Shown here piece by piece: positions 34,601-41,692 of a DNA stretch of 64,000 nt (positions are counted from its first letter, which is position 1; every line of letters starts with the position of its first letter). The stretch spans positions 1 to 64,000 of the forward strand of contig NZ_JMLS01000027.1 in NCBI RefSeq assembly GCF_000686845.1, written 5' to 3'. Both the position numbers and the translations under genes were made by a program. This stretch comes from Paenibacillus sp. UNC451MF (GTDB taxonomy: Bacteria; Bacillota; Bacilli; Paenibacillales; NBRC-103111). The notes below the pieces were generated by a model, which saw only the letters and a list, made by a program, of their open reading frames with translations, was not told the origin of the DNA and made no database searches.

Positions 34601-35344
34601 TCCGAATAATGCCTGATCCCCTGTTCGGTTTGCATCTCCTTCCTGAGCGCTGAATAAAGCCCTTCCTCCGAGAGAACCAGAAAGTGGCGTGGCAAAACCG
34701 GTTAATGTAGTTAATACAGGACCAGATGTGGCTTGAACGAGAACAGCACCCGCTCGAATGGACATATTTCGGAAGGGAAGAGTCCCGTTCTGATAAATGA
34801 CGCCGAGCGTCCAGCCTGCATGATTGGCAGTCGAGTCGCCGGTAATTACAATAGTGCCTACGACGCCTCCCGTTGTATAGGTGCCGGCACCTCCTTGTGA
34901 TATGAGAGTTGTTACGTTAGCGGAGCGAACGTAGGCGGACGCTCCGTTGCCTAGATCTACCTGATTGCTTGTCGCTGAATCCGGTGTAATGCTGAAGCTT
35001 CCCGCCGGCGTAGTCAGAGTGACGGGATTGTTGATAGCTGAAGTAAGATTTACATTGCCATTGATATAAGTTCCGCCCCAAATCAGCTCCGCATATAACA
35101 CGGTGCTCCCGGTAGGAAGCACGAGAATGGCTGAAGAATTATTGCTCTGATACGTACCTGTCGTACCGCTAGGGTAAGTTCCAAATGTGGCGGATGTGTT
35201 CGTCGTAATGAACGCGCCAATACTGTCTTGGGTACCTGGCACTCCTGAAACATCAGATCGGCTTAACCCTAATGTGTTACCGGTGAACGTAATGGCTCCG
35301 GTTGCATTGAACGTAGCACGAACAATAAGAGGAATTGATGTCAC
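28631..35344 (-). CDS. Giant DUF11 (conserved repeat domain) protein, N-terminal part
   Basis: The 2237-residue protein has a unique N-terminal domain of about 340 residues (TGNTLGLSRSDVSGVPGTQDSIGA and later ELIWGGTY). Then come 14 full DUF11 repeats of about 125 residues and most of a fifteenth. Two subtypes alternate. One has 'YSYTLPDGR..GS..SNTVTIPV'; the other has 'SVSFTSGAFSGTTFSNT..TPVYQP'. Each starts with 'V.KS..T..ATVGDT..Y...V.N.G'. No signal peptide, LPxTG motif or membrane span is present. Such proteins are assumed to be on the cell or spore surface, but export is unexplained here. GTG 35344 lies inside the strong ribosome binding site AAGGGGGTGA; an in-frame ATT at 35335 is at ideal spacing and may be the true start. 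Confidence 0.85.
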   Translation of the reverse strand: MTSIPLIVRATFNATGAITFTGNTLGLSRSDVSGVPGTQDSIGAFITTNTSATFGTYPSGTTGTYQSNNSSAILVLPTGSTVLYAELIWGGTYINGNVNLTSAINNPVTLTTPAGSFSITPDSATSNQVDLGNGASAYVRSANVTTLISQGGAGTYTTGGVVGTIVITGDSTANHAGWTLGVIYQNGTLPFRNMSIRAGAVLVQATSGPVLTTLTGFATPLSGSLGGRALFSAQEGDANRTGDQALFGPTSASLVALSGPNNFAANFFASQINNDSGQLDTTGTFGNRNQTNGAPGTNIVGGRQGWDITNVDVSARLVNNQSSAVLSLTTSGDAYVVNGNAIQVDINAPKINLVKSANVSGVIVGDTITYTVVVNNTGTANASSVVLSDVLPTGSTFVTGSVTVAGVAQPTYDITAGAPLGTVNLNSSITVTYRTRVTSLPSPQQLVNTANASFSFQSVAGGPTITGVVPSNSLPITVYSPILSITKSGSTANATVGSIVTYTLQIANTGNSGAVTTITDNIPSGSSFVTGSFRVNGVVVSGANPVTGVAIGTIAAGVSSTVTFQVLVNSLPSPPQLVDQAIAAYTYNPPDGRTVSGTASSNTLTIPVRLPSVGVVKSVSIPDATVGDTFTYTSVISNNGLELVNNVVLTDVIPSGTTLVAGSVTVGGVSKPTANPGSGIAVGSIAAGSSSTVTFQVTIASLPNPAQLNNQASVSYTSGTFSGISLSNSTTTPVYVPIIGMNKSANTSNATVGDTITYTVVVNNTGNIAAQVTVTDNIPTGTSFITNSVTVNGTARPGFSPVTGIALGTVTPGTSFTITFQVLLNSVPSPPTIVNQAASNYTYQLPSGRSLSGSSTSNTVSIPASSPNVTVAKSVNFTSATINDVLTYTIVITNSGISAVNNVVVSDPIPSGAVFVAGSVTINGIAAAGANPSGGISIGTINAGASVTVTFKIQVIALVNPAQLSNRANVGFTSGAFSGTSQSSTVVTPVYVPIISLTKSASTSNATVGDTFNYWIQVSNTGNIAANVNVTDNIPDGAVFVENSVIVDNTPVPGVSPVTGILVSSIAPGATTSISFVVTVNTMPASQQLVNKASSTYSYVLPDSRQITGSAVSNTITIPVSSPNVSVTKAASVSNVVTGDTLTFTSVVTNNGITNVNNVILSDAIPVNTSFITGSVIVNGSSRPTANPSTGIPIGTLAPGAAATVTFEVKITMPIPSQINNQSTVSFTSGTFSGSSSSNVTNTPVTQPQITLTKSANTSNATIGDTVIYTVNVNNSGNLPAVVTLTDSIPAGTTFSPNSVIVGGVPQPGSSPVTGILVGSVAPGANVIITFAVVVTSLPTPQQLSNQAFSTYTYTTPDGRDLNGSAVSNIVTLQVSATNVTVIKSTPTTAAAFGDTVTYTVTINNGGIVLVNNVLLNDMTPAGASFVPGSVTINGTPAPSADPNSGIGLGGIAPSSTVTVAFSVVVNSIPSTGALNNQAAVTFTSGAFSGITFSNTVLTPVYQAIIDVVKSASTTNATVGDTVTYTFAVNNTGNYPAQITLTDAIPAGTTFVPNSVIVNGSSLAGADPITGINAGSVAGGSTTSVMFSVIIESLPNPQQLVNQGNAAYSFTLPNGVVHTGSSASNTLTIPVSSPNISVVKSTLTTATYVGDIITYTTIMTNTGIETVSNVNFTDPLPAGTALVTGSVTVDGVSRPTANPATGITIGSIAPGAFVTVAFNVSVAFLPTPAQLNNQSSVSFTSGVFSAVTFSNTVTTPVYQPSFTATKSSSTTNATVGDTVVYSILLNNTGNYGASVTLTDTIPVGTTLVPNSVLLNGSPIPGADPSAGIPLGVIDTTATVTFSVIITSLPPSQQLTNQASGSYSFTLPDGRSSGGTFLSNTTVVSVSAPNVSVVKSSLQTDAVVGDTVIYSIVTTNSGIENVNNVILTDNIPVGSSFVPGSVTVNGSSRPAASPTSGISLNTIAPGASVTVTFSVTVNSLPNPDQLSNQASVSFTSGAFSGTTFSNTLIIPIYQPIIAVTKSANTTNATVGDTIVYTLNVTNTGNLGANVTITDIIPTGTALVPNSVLINGVPQPGVDPSTGIPLGVVPAGATVNVTVTLEVTVESLPSPQQLVNQATANYSYSPPDGRVLTGSVNSNVLVIPVSAPNVNVAKSTNAIDAVVGDIITYTVVVTNSGIEPVNNVVMIDPVPVGTIFVNGSVIVDNVSRPTANPNSGIPIGAIANGASSTITFQVQVTTI
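28700..34270 (-). repeat. Tandem array of about 375-bp DUF11-coding units
   Basis: The DNA encodes fifteen consecutive repeats (fourteen complete) in alternating A and B types, so the higher-order unit is an A+B pair of about 750 bp. The codons that encode 'NATVGDT' and 'GSVTVNG' recur in closely similar form across units, suggesting amplification by recombination. The array continues with four diverged units in the next gene. Confidence 0.8.
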
Positions 35345-35452
35345 CCCCTTACAGTAAAAGATTTGTAATGATCCCGGTACAGCTTAGCTGAAACCTTTTC
35401 TCATCTTTAAAAGCCTATGAATGTAATTTAAATTCTTGTTTGTCCTCGAAAA

Positions 35453-36085
35453 TTATTTTGGGATTTCATATTGCCGAAGGATTGCCGCGTGGGAGGGCTC
35501 CAAATAGTGACGACGGCTCAAAAGCTCCAGCTCACCCGTCGATATTGGCCTTTTGATAACGATGAGATGGTACATGATTTCTTGAGCCACATTGGCTTGA
35601 AGTGTTTTTAATACTTCAAGTTCTTCTAATTCATACAGTGGTGGGACGAAGGGTGCTTGGTAAAACAACTCCATGCGCAGCAGCCGGAAGTCATATGGAG
35701 GAGGTATTTCCGGTTTGTACAGCAGTTCTGGACATCGAGCACCTTGTGATGGCTGGAAGAAGAAAGGAGTCAAATACCGTGGGGTATATTCATCAAATTT
35801 GTGATTAAAAAGCGGGTTGGACATATGGGCAAAGTAGTGAGCATAGGGAGCTAAAATACATACGACCGCTTTGTGAATGCACAGCCTGTATATCTCTGTC
35901 ATAACCTCAACAAAATTATGAACATAAGGAAGCGAACGGCTTGCCATCACGAATTCTACCGAATCGTCGGGTAGTGGAATAGGATTGTTTATGTCACATA
36001 TCAAATCCACGCCGCTCAAAGGTCTGCGATCGATTCCCCAAAAGCCTACATGCTTGTTCGAGCCGCAACCGAGATCAATTTTCAA
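35453..36085 (-). CDS. Class I SAM-dependent methyltransferase-like protein
   Basis: The 210-residue protein begins with motif I, KIDLGCGSNKHVGFWGIDRRP. An acidic motif II region (VDLICDINNPIPLPDDSVEFVMASRSLPYV) and IYRLCIHKAVVCILAPYAHYFAH follow, all as in the Methyltransf_11-like fold. The C-terminal half (FDEYTPRYLTPFFFQPSQG and later) is probably substrate specific. TTG at 36085 is preferred because AAAGGAG (36097-36103) lies about 11 bases upstream; GTG at 36094 is too close. It lies 108 bases upstream of the giant repeat gene on the same strand and may act on that protein or on an associated glycan. Confidence 0.7.
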   Translation of the reverse strand: MKIDLGCGSNKHVGFWGIDRRPLSGVDLICDINNPIPLPDDSVEFVMASRSLPYVHNFVEVMTEIYRLCIHKAVVCILAPYAHYFAHMSNPLFNHKFDEYTPRYLTPFFFQPSQGARCPELLYKPEIPPPYDFRLLRMELFYQAPFVPPLYELEELEVLKTLQANVAQEIMYHLIVIKRPISTGELELLSRRHYLEPSHAAILRQYEIPK

Positions 36086-36337
36086 GCAGACCACTCTCCT
36101 TTCAATAGAGCTGAAGGTATTTTATTACATCTGTAACTGAAGGAGATTCAATGTACTTGATATAGTACGTTTGTACCCTCTGTCCTGCATGGATGAATGT
36201 CCTGATAGGCTTGAGCGTAAATATAATTATCCCTACCAGCCTTATACATGTTGTAATAAAATGGCTAGTAGCTTTAAAGTCTGTGTCGTATATTAATGAA
36301 AGGATACTATTCATTAACTCTGAGGAGCGATTGATAT

Positions 36338-37753
36338 ATGGCGGTTAAAATAGAAGAAGCGGCAAAAGTAACCCCGTCAGCGAGACAGCTTGCTTGGCAG
36401 CAGTTAGAGTTTTATGCTTTCATTCATTTTGGCATGAACACCTTTACCGGTAAGCAGTGGGGGCTAGGAGACGAAGATCCGCAATGGTTTCATCCGTCGG
36501 AATTTGATGCTTTTCAGTGGGTAGAGGTGTGTCAATCGGCAGGAATGAAAGGAATTATTCTAACCTGCAAGCACCATGATGGTTTCTGCCTCTGGCCGAG
36601 CGAGTATACGAATCATTCGGTAGTGTCCAGCCCTTGGAGCCATGGTCGAGGAGATATGGTTCGGGAGGTTGCTGAAGCTTGCCGCGCCCATGGGTTGAAG
36701 TTCGGCGTTTATTTATCTCCGTGGGATCGTCATGAGCCTAGCTATGGGGATTCGCCGGCTTATAACACTTACTTTATGAATCAGTTGAGAGAGCTCTTGA
36801 CGAACTATGGCGAGATCTTCTGCGTGTGGTTCGATGGTGCTTGCGGAGAGGGTAAGAACGGGAAGGTACAATTATATGACTGGGATGCTTACTACTCTCT
36901 TATAAGAGAATTGCAGCCCAATGCGGTCATCTCAGTATGCGGTCCTGACGTACGTTGGTGCGGCAATGAAGCCGGCCATACACGCATATCTGAATGGAGT
37001 GTTGTTCCTGCAACGATGAAGGATAATGAGAAAATTAAAGAAAAATCACAAAAAGTCGATGACGCTGATTTCGCCAAACGAATCAATTCAAGAGAAGAGG
37101 ATATCGGAAGCAGGGACGTGCTTGCCCAAGTCGACGATGTGATCTGGTATCCTGCTGAGGTTAACACGTCCATTCGACCTAACTGGTTCTATGATTCCGT
37201 TGAGGATGATAAAGTGAGAACAGTTGAACAGCTGGTGGAATTATACGAAAAAACAGTTGGTGGCAATGCGGCGTTCCTTCTAAACCTTCCGCCAGATAAA
37301 AGAGGACGTATTCATGAGAAGGATGTAAAGAATATGCTTGAATTGGGGCGTCGACTCCGCAGCACTTATTCAAACAATTTGGCTGCGCATGCTGCAGCAA
37401 CCGCGTTACCAAGTGACGATGCTGCATATGTACTGGATGGACGCTCTGATACATACTGGTCCCCATCTGAAGGTTTGGCACCATTCGATATAGAGTTTGA
37501 TCTTGGGAGCGAAACAGTCTTTGATCGGATTGTTCTTAAAGAGTTTATCCCTCTTGGGCAGCGCATAGAGCGCTTTCAGCTTGAATACAAAGAGGGAGAG
37601 GTATGGAAGCTTCTGTATACCGGTACCGTTGTGGGGTATAAAAAAATATGCCGACTAAATGCTGTTACCGCAAGACAGATACGACTTCGGATTACCGAAT
37701 CCCGTTTGAATCCAATGATAAGCAGCTTTGAGGTATTTTTGAGTCAGCATTAA
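36338..37753 (+). CDS. Alpha-L-fucosidase, GH29, with C-terminal F5/8-type C domain
   Basis: The 471-residue protein matches GH29: FIHFGMNTFTGKQWGLG, GIILTCKHHDGFCLWPSEYTNHSV, KFGVYLSPWDRHEPSYG and the nucleophile loop EIFCVWFDGACG (Asp166). VGGNAAFLLNLPPDKRGRI closes the barrel. Residues about 345-470 form a discoidin/F5-8-type C sandwich (YVLDGRSDTYWSPSEG, VFDRIVLKEFIPLGQRIERF), a likely sugar-binding domain. There is no signal peptide, so it probably removes fucose from imported oligosaccharides in the cytoplasm. The ribosome binding site is GAGGAG. The 240 bases upstream, between this gene and the methyltransferase, hold no other gene I can identify. Confidence 0.88.
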   Translation: MAVKIEEAAKVTPSARQLAWQQLEFYAFIHFGMNTFTGKQWGLGDEDPQWFHPSEFDAFQWVEVCQSAGMKGIILTCKHHDGFCLWPSEYTNHSVVSSPWSHGRGDMVREVAEACRAHGLKFGVYLSPWDRHEPSYGDSPAYNTYFMNQLRELLTNYGEIFCVWFDGACGEGKNGKVQLYDWDAYYSLIRELQPNAVISVCGPDVRWCGNEAGHTRISEWSVVPATMKDNEKIKEKSQKVDDADFAKRINSREEDIGSRDVLAQVDDVIWYPAEVNTSIRPNWFYDSVEDDKVRTVEQLVELYEKTVGGNAAFLLNLPPDKRGRIHEKDVKNMLELGRRLRSTYSNNLAAHAAATALPSDDAAYVLDGRSDTYWSPSEGLAPFDIEFDLGSETVFDRIVLKEFIPLGQRIERFQLEYKEGEVWKLLYTGTVVGYKKICRLNAVTARQIRLRITESRLNPMISSFEVFLSQH

Positions 37754-37787
37754 TGGAGGTCTTTAACTAAAAAAATTTATTTGGCTG

Positions 37788-37833
37788 GATTGCATCTATC
37801 AAAAGCTTAATTGCTGGGGTGCAATCTTTTTTA
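37788..37833 (+). terminator. Terminator after the fucosidase gene
   Basis: GATTGCA (37788-37794) pairs with TGCAATC (37820-37826), followed by TTTTTTATT. The loop is 25 bases. Confidence 0.7.
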
Positions 37834-37843
37834 TTGTTGATAT

Positions 37844-37858
37844 TGAGAATTATTATCA
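37844..37858. promoter_or_regulatory. Fur box in front of the AraC/siderophore-binding fusion gene
   Basis: TGAGAATTATTATCA matches the Bacillus 7-1-7 Fur consensus TGATAATNATTATCA at all but one of its defined positions. It lies about 65 bases before the ATG, in the expected promoter region, so the gene is probably repressed by iron. Confidence 0.75.
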
Positions 37859-37922
37859 ATTATAATCTGTATGAGAAGTAAAGGTTTAGCTTATGTGGGG
37901 TTGAGAAGGGAAGGAAGTATAG

Positions 37923-39893
37923 ATGAAGCTCAGCGATCAAATTATGCTGTGGAACCACGTGTTCATTAGGATGATGGATATTCGTCACACGACGATGAAT
38001 CAAGGAGAGGAAATCCGCTCCTATAGATTGCCTGCCAGTGCTTTTCTATTTGTGGTAAAGGGACAAGCTCAGGTCCGATTGGATGGTAAAGAAGGCCAGG
38101 TGAATCGATTTCACATTCTACATTGCGGCAAAGGGCTATGTTTCGATATCGCTGCAGAAGAACAACTGGAGTACTACACAATATTATACAAAGCTGTACT
38201 TGCATTGCCATGCCGTCAAGAGCTTCAGAAGCTAATGGGGGAACAAAATCCTTTTCAAATACAATACGGTTTCACTCCGCAATTTCCTATGGATCTATAT
38301 GATAAGGTGGAAAGAATGAACCAGGTCTGGCAGCAGTCCGACTCATTGGGCAAATTGCAAGTGAAGGCGTTGTTTTATCAGTTTGTTTACGAGGTTCTAC
38401 GACAGCTGGAATATCAGGAGGTTCCTATTCTCAAGCCGGATCTGGTTGGTCAAGCCATTCGCTACATGCAGGAAAACTATAAAGAGCCGATTACTTTAGA
38501 AGCCTTAGTTGAACTGCTGGGATGTAATTCCCGGCAGCTGTTACGAGTGTTCAAAGAGCGGATGAATACCAGCCCAATCGATTATTTAATACAATTGCGC
38601 ATGAATAAAGCGAAGCAGCGGCTGCTGACTTCAGATTTTACTCTCAAGGAAATTGCTGAAAGTGTCGGCTATTCGGACAGCTACTATTTCAGCCGGATGT
38701 TCAAAAAGTATGAAGGGATTTCTCCAACTGTATTCAAAGAAAATGAGCGAATGAGGGGGACAAGTCCAAATAATCCATCCCGTGTGTCGGGATATCCTAT
38801 TGTTGAGGGCAAGCTTCGACGTTATATTGGTGATGGATATGAGAATCATTATCAGTATAAAAGAGAGGGCGACTTACCTATGTTTAGAAAGTCCACGACA
38901 TCCATGCTGGCAACCTTATTATTTTGCATTACATTATTGTTAAGCGCTTGTGCGAATGGGCCGGCACAATCCAGCAATGGAGGGATCGAAACGAGCGGCA
39001 AACCGGTGGCATCAACTCCTCAAGTATCTCCATCGCCTGAAGTCGATGCGCCTAGAGTCATTAAGCATGCTATGGGTGAAGTCACATTAACAGGTACACC
39101 CAAGCGCGTTGTTATTCTTACGAATGAAGGAACCGAGGCTTTACTTGCTCTGGGGGTTAAGCCTATAGGGGCTGTGAAATCCTGGATTGGAGATCCATGG
39201 TATAACCATATTAAAGACGAAATGAAGGATGTTACGGTCGTTGGTGACGAGATGCAGCCGAATATCGAAATGATCGCAACTCTCAAACCAGATCTTATAA
39301 TCGGGAATAAAGTTAGGCAGGAAAAAGTATACGAGCAGCTGAAAAAAATTGCACCGACCGTGTTCTCGGAAGATTTGGGCGGAGATTGGAAAGCAAATTT
39401 CAAGCTGTATATGGAAGCCGTCAATAAAAAAGATGAAGGCAGTAAGTCTCTGGCTGCTTTTGATAAGCGCGTAAATGAAGTGAAGGCTAAGCTCGGGAAC
39501 AAAGCGGCTACCAAAATATCTGTCGTTCGTTTTTCTGCCTCTCAAGTGCGTATTTATCAGAAAGAGACCTTCTCAGGTGTGCTGTTAAACCAATTGGGCT
39601 TCTCCCGTCCAGCTTCACAGGATAAGAATGGCAATATCGAGGTTATGACCAAAGAGAAGCTTCCGGATATGGATGGGGACGTAATGTTCTATTTTGTTAC
39701 TGAGACGGCAGGCAAAAGCGATGCAAGCAAGGTAGTACAAGAATGGATGAACGAGCCCTTGTTCAAAAATTTGAACGTGTCCAAGAACAACAAGATTAAA
39801 CAGGTCGATGAAGCGATTTGGAACTCTGCTGGCGGTTATGAAGCAGCTAATTTACTGTTGGATGAGCTTGTTACTTATTTTGATGTGAAATAG
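37923..39893 (+). CDS. AraC-type regulator fused to an iron-siderophore binding lipoprotein
   Basis: The 656-residue frame has two parts. Residues 1-290 form an AraC regulator with an N-terminal cupin-like sensor and a double helix-turn-helix (ITLEALVELLGCNSRQLLRV, LKEIAESVGYSDSYYFSRMFKKYEGISP). From Met320 comes a lipoprotein signal peptide with lipobox LLSAC (Cys343), then a FhuD/FecB-type class III binding protein (PKRVVILTNEGTEALLALGVKPIGA, LKPDLIIGNKVRQEKVYEQL). AraC-binding protein fusions such as Btr of Bacillus sense siderophores, but without an internal signal peptide. Here the chain could span the membrane, or the lipoprotein could start separately at ATG 38880, which has GAGAGGG about a dozen bases upstream. 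The Fur box fits an iron uptake role. Confidence 0.82.
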   Translation: MKLSDQIMLWNHVFIRMMDIRHTTMNQGEEIRSYRLPASAFLFVVKGQAQVRLDGKEGQVNRFHILHCGKGLCFDIAAEEQLEYYTILYKAVLALPCRQELQKLMGEQNPFQIQYGFTPQFPMDLYDKVERMNQVWQQSDSLGKLQVKALFYQFVYEVLRQLEYQEVPILKPDLVGQAIRYMQENYKEPITLEALVELLGCNSRQLLRVFKERMNTSPIDYLIQLRMNKAKQRLLTSDFTLKEIAESVGYSDSYYFSRMFKKYEGISPTVFKENERMRGTSPNNPSRVSGYPIVEGKLRRYIGDGYENHYQYKREGDLPMFRKSTTSMLATLLFCITLLLSACANGPAQSSNGGIETSGKPVASTPQVSPSPEVDAPRVIKHAMGEVTLTGTPKRVVILTNEGTEALLALGVKPIGAVKSWIGDPWYNHIKDEMKDVTVVGDEMQPNIEMIATLKPDLIIGNKVRQEKVYEQLKKIAPTVFSEDLGGDWKANFKLYMEAVNKKDEGSKSLAAFDKRVNEVKAKLGNKAATKISVVRFSASQVRIYQKETFSGVLLNQLGFSRPASQDKNGNIEVMTKEKLPDMDGDVMFYFVTETAGKSDASKVVQEWMNEPLFKNLNVSKNNKIKQVDEAIWNSAGGYEAANLLLDELVTYFDVK

Positions 39894-39911
39894 CTAAAGT
39901 GGAACCTAATT

Positions 39912-39942
39912 AGAAGCTTGAGTGATCAGGCTTCTTTATTTT
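39912..39942 (+). terminator. Terminator after the AraC/lipoprotein fusion gene
   Basis: AGAAGC-TTGA pairs with TCA-GGCTTCT (39912-39935), followed by TTATTTTT. Confidence 0.75.
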
Positions 39943-40045
39943 TGCAGTCATTTCGCAGGAATGCTTGCACGCACGCAGAATTATTTAGAGAAACTCTTCC
40001 TCATTAGTCATTTTATATTCCACATGGTTAAGGAGCATTATTAAA

Positions 40046-41632
40046 ATGGGCGATAACATTCTAGAATTAGTGACTATTCAAATTAAAGCGGATAAGACGA
40101 CCTTAAGATTGGATGAACCGGCCTGGTTATTTTTGAGCGGGACGATGAGCGACGGAAGTGAAGCGAACTTCTTAGGGGTCAAAACCTCATATACTTGTAG
40201 CGATAACGATGTTCTGGCTCAAGTGACCCAAATGGGTGTAGGTGCATATGTAAGAGCAGGTACCCGAACAACTGGAAGCGCTATCGTTTCAGTAAGTGTT
40301 ACCCTGCCGAATGGAAGAACGTTGACCGATAGCGTGAGCTTCCAGGTCATTCCAGAGCCCGAGAGGCCTTTTATTCATCCGTATCATCAGACGCTAACAA
40401 TGAAAATTAGCGTGTGCTCTAATGACGGTACGGTATTCAGCACCTTTGAACAAAGCTTGGAGACAATTAAGAAAATAGACAAGCTTACGCGTGGTATTCC
40501 CAAGATCGTCTACCTGTCAGGCTGGCAGTATGGGGGGCATGATACTGGGTATCCCGCATGGGATATAGTCAATCCGAAGCTGAAAAGAGAGGACGACGCA
40601 TCTGCTCTGGATAGTCTCAAATGGCTAATGCACGAGGCATTTAACTATAACACTACGGTCAGCTTGCATATTAATATGCTGGACATTAACCCTAGTAGCC
40701 CAATGTGGGATACGTATGTCGAGAAAGACCTGATAGCACGCAACGAGGATGGAAGCTTGAAAAAATATATGTGGGGCCATCCAATCAGCTTCACTCGAGA
40801 GTGGAACTCCGGCTTAACTCATATCCGTATTAATCAGCTTATTCATATGCTTCCGCTGCAGAAGGCAGGCACAATCCATATAGATGCGTTTCACCAGCTT
40901 ATCCCAAGACTTGAGCATGAGACGATTAGTCCTTATCACAACATTAGTGTGGAAGAGGAGACAGAGTCGCAGAAGAAAATTTTCCGCTATTGGCGGGATC
41001 AAGGGATTGACGTCACATCGGAATTTGACAAGAAGTACAGAATCGATCCTCTATTAGGACTCCAGCCCATGGCATGGCATTTTGGCCAGCTTGACCCTAT
41101 GAAGGTCCCTGCTGCACTCTGCATAGGTGGCGAGGGGGGCGACGCACGGTTCGGCGTCTCTATGCTGGGACAGAAAACGATTAAGACGGATCCGGAACAG
41201 TTGGAAGGCTTTCTCGACGAATTTTGCCGCAAAACGTTGAGCTGGTATTATTTAAACCGTCTTCAACGATTGTCGGACATGGATGGAGTGGTTACATTCA
41301 CGGAAGACGTTACCAGCTTCATAGATAATGGTCTGCCAATCATTCGCCAAGGGGAATTACTGCTGCGCAGCGGACATGATGTGTTCATTCCGGCACTTTG
41401 GAATGAGAATAAATATAAGGAGATTATCGCATTCAGCAGGAACGGGTATGAAAGTCACACCTGGATACTTCCGGAAAGCTGGCAGGAGGTTGAACAAGTG
41501 GATATGTATGCTATTGGATTAAATGGGTTGGTTCTATTGGAAAAAGGAAAGGATACAACTTGTCGTAAGCTCACTCTTTCTCTTGCCAAAGGCCAAGCGG
41601 TTACCATCGTGCCGACAGGGACTGTACTTTAA
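40046..41632 (+). CDS. GH101-like (endo-alpha-N-acetylgalactosaminidase-type) glycoside hydrolase candidate
   Basis: The 528-residue protein has no signal peptide. Residues 1-110 look like an Ig-like or bacterial invasin-type domain (IKADKTTLRLDEPAWLFLSG). The rest resembles the TIM barrel of GH101: IPKIVYLSGWQYGGHDTGYPAW, NTTVSLHINMLDINPSSPMW, a candidate nucleophile in GTIHIDAFHQ, and a candidate acid/base in GIDVTSEFD. The last 100 residues form a beta-rich domain. The match is from memory of the family pattern and is weaker than for the neighbouring enzymes, so the substrate is open. It lies between the fusion gene and an AraC gene on the other strand; AAGGAG precedes the ATG. Confidence 0.5.
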   Translation: MGDNILELVTIQIKADKTTLRLDEPAWLFLSGTMSDGSEANFLGVKTSYTCSDNDVLAQVTQMGVGAYVRAGTRTTGSAIVSVSVTLPNGRTLTDSVSFQVIPEPERPFIHPYHQTLTMKISVCSNDGTVFSTFEQSLETIKKIDKLTRGIPKIVYLSGWQYGGHDTGYPAWDIVNPKLKREDDASALDSLKWLMHEAFNYNTTVSLHINMLDINPSSPMWDTYVEKDLIARNEDGSLKKYMWGHPISFTREWNSGLTHIRINQLIHMLPLQKAGTIHIDAFHQLIPRLEHETISPYHNISVEEETESQKKIFRYWRDQGIDVTSEFDKKYRIDPLLGLQPMAWHFGQLDPMKVPAALCIGGEGGDARFGVSMLGQKTIKTDPEQLEGFLDEFCRKTLSWYYLNRLQRLSDMDGVVTFTEDVTSFIDNGLPIIRQGELLLRSGHDVFIPALWNENKYKEIIAFSRNGYESHTWILPESWQEVEQVDMYAIGLNGLVLLEKGKDTTCRKLTLSLAKGQAVTIVPTGTVL

Positions 41633-41647
41633 TGAATGGATTATAAA

Positions 41648-41692
41648 AGCCAGGAGGAGCATAATCCGTGATGGATCCTGGTCCTCCTGGCT
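41648..41692. terminator. Bidirectional terminator between convergent genes
   Basis: AGCCAGGAGGA (41648-41658) and TCCTCCTGGCT (41682-41692) form an 11-bp perfect stem. A T-rich stretch follows on the plus side, and the minus side continues into CTTTTATAA. It serves both the GH101-like gene and the AraC gene. Confidence 0.85.
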
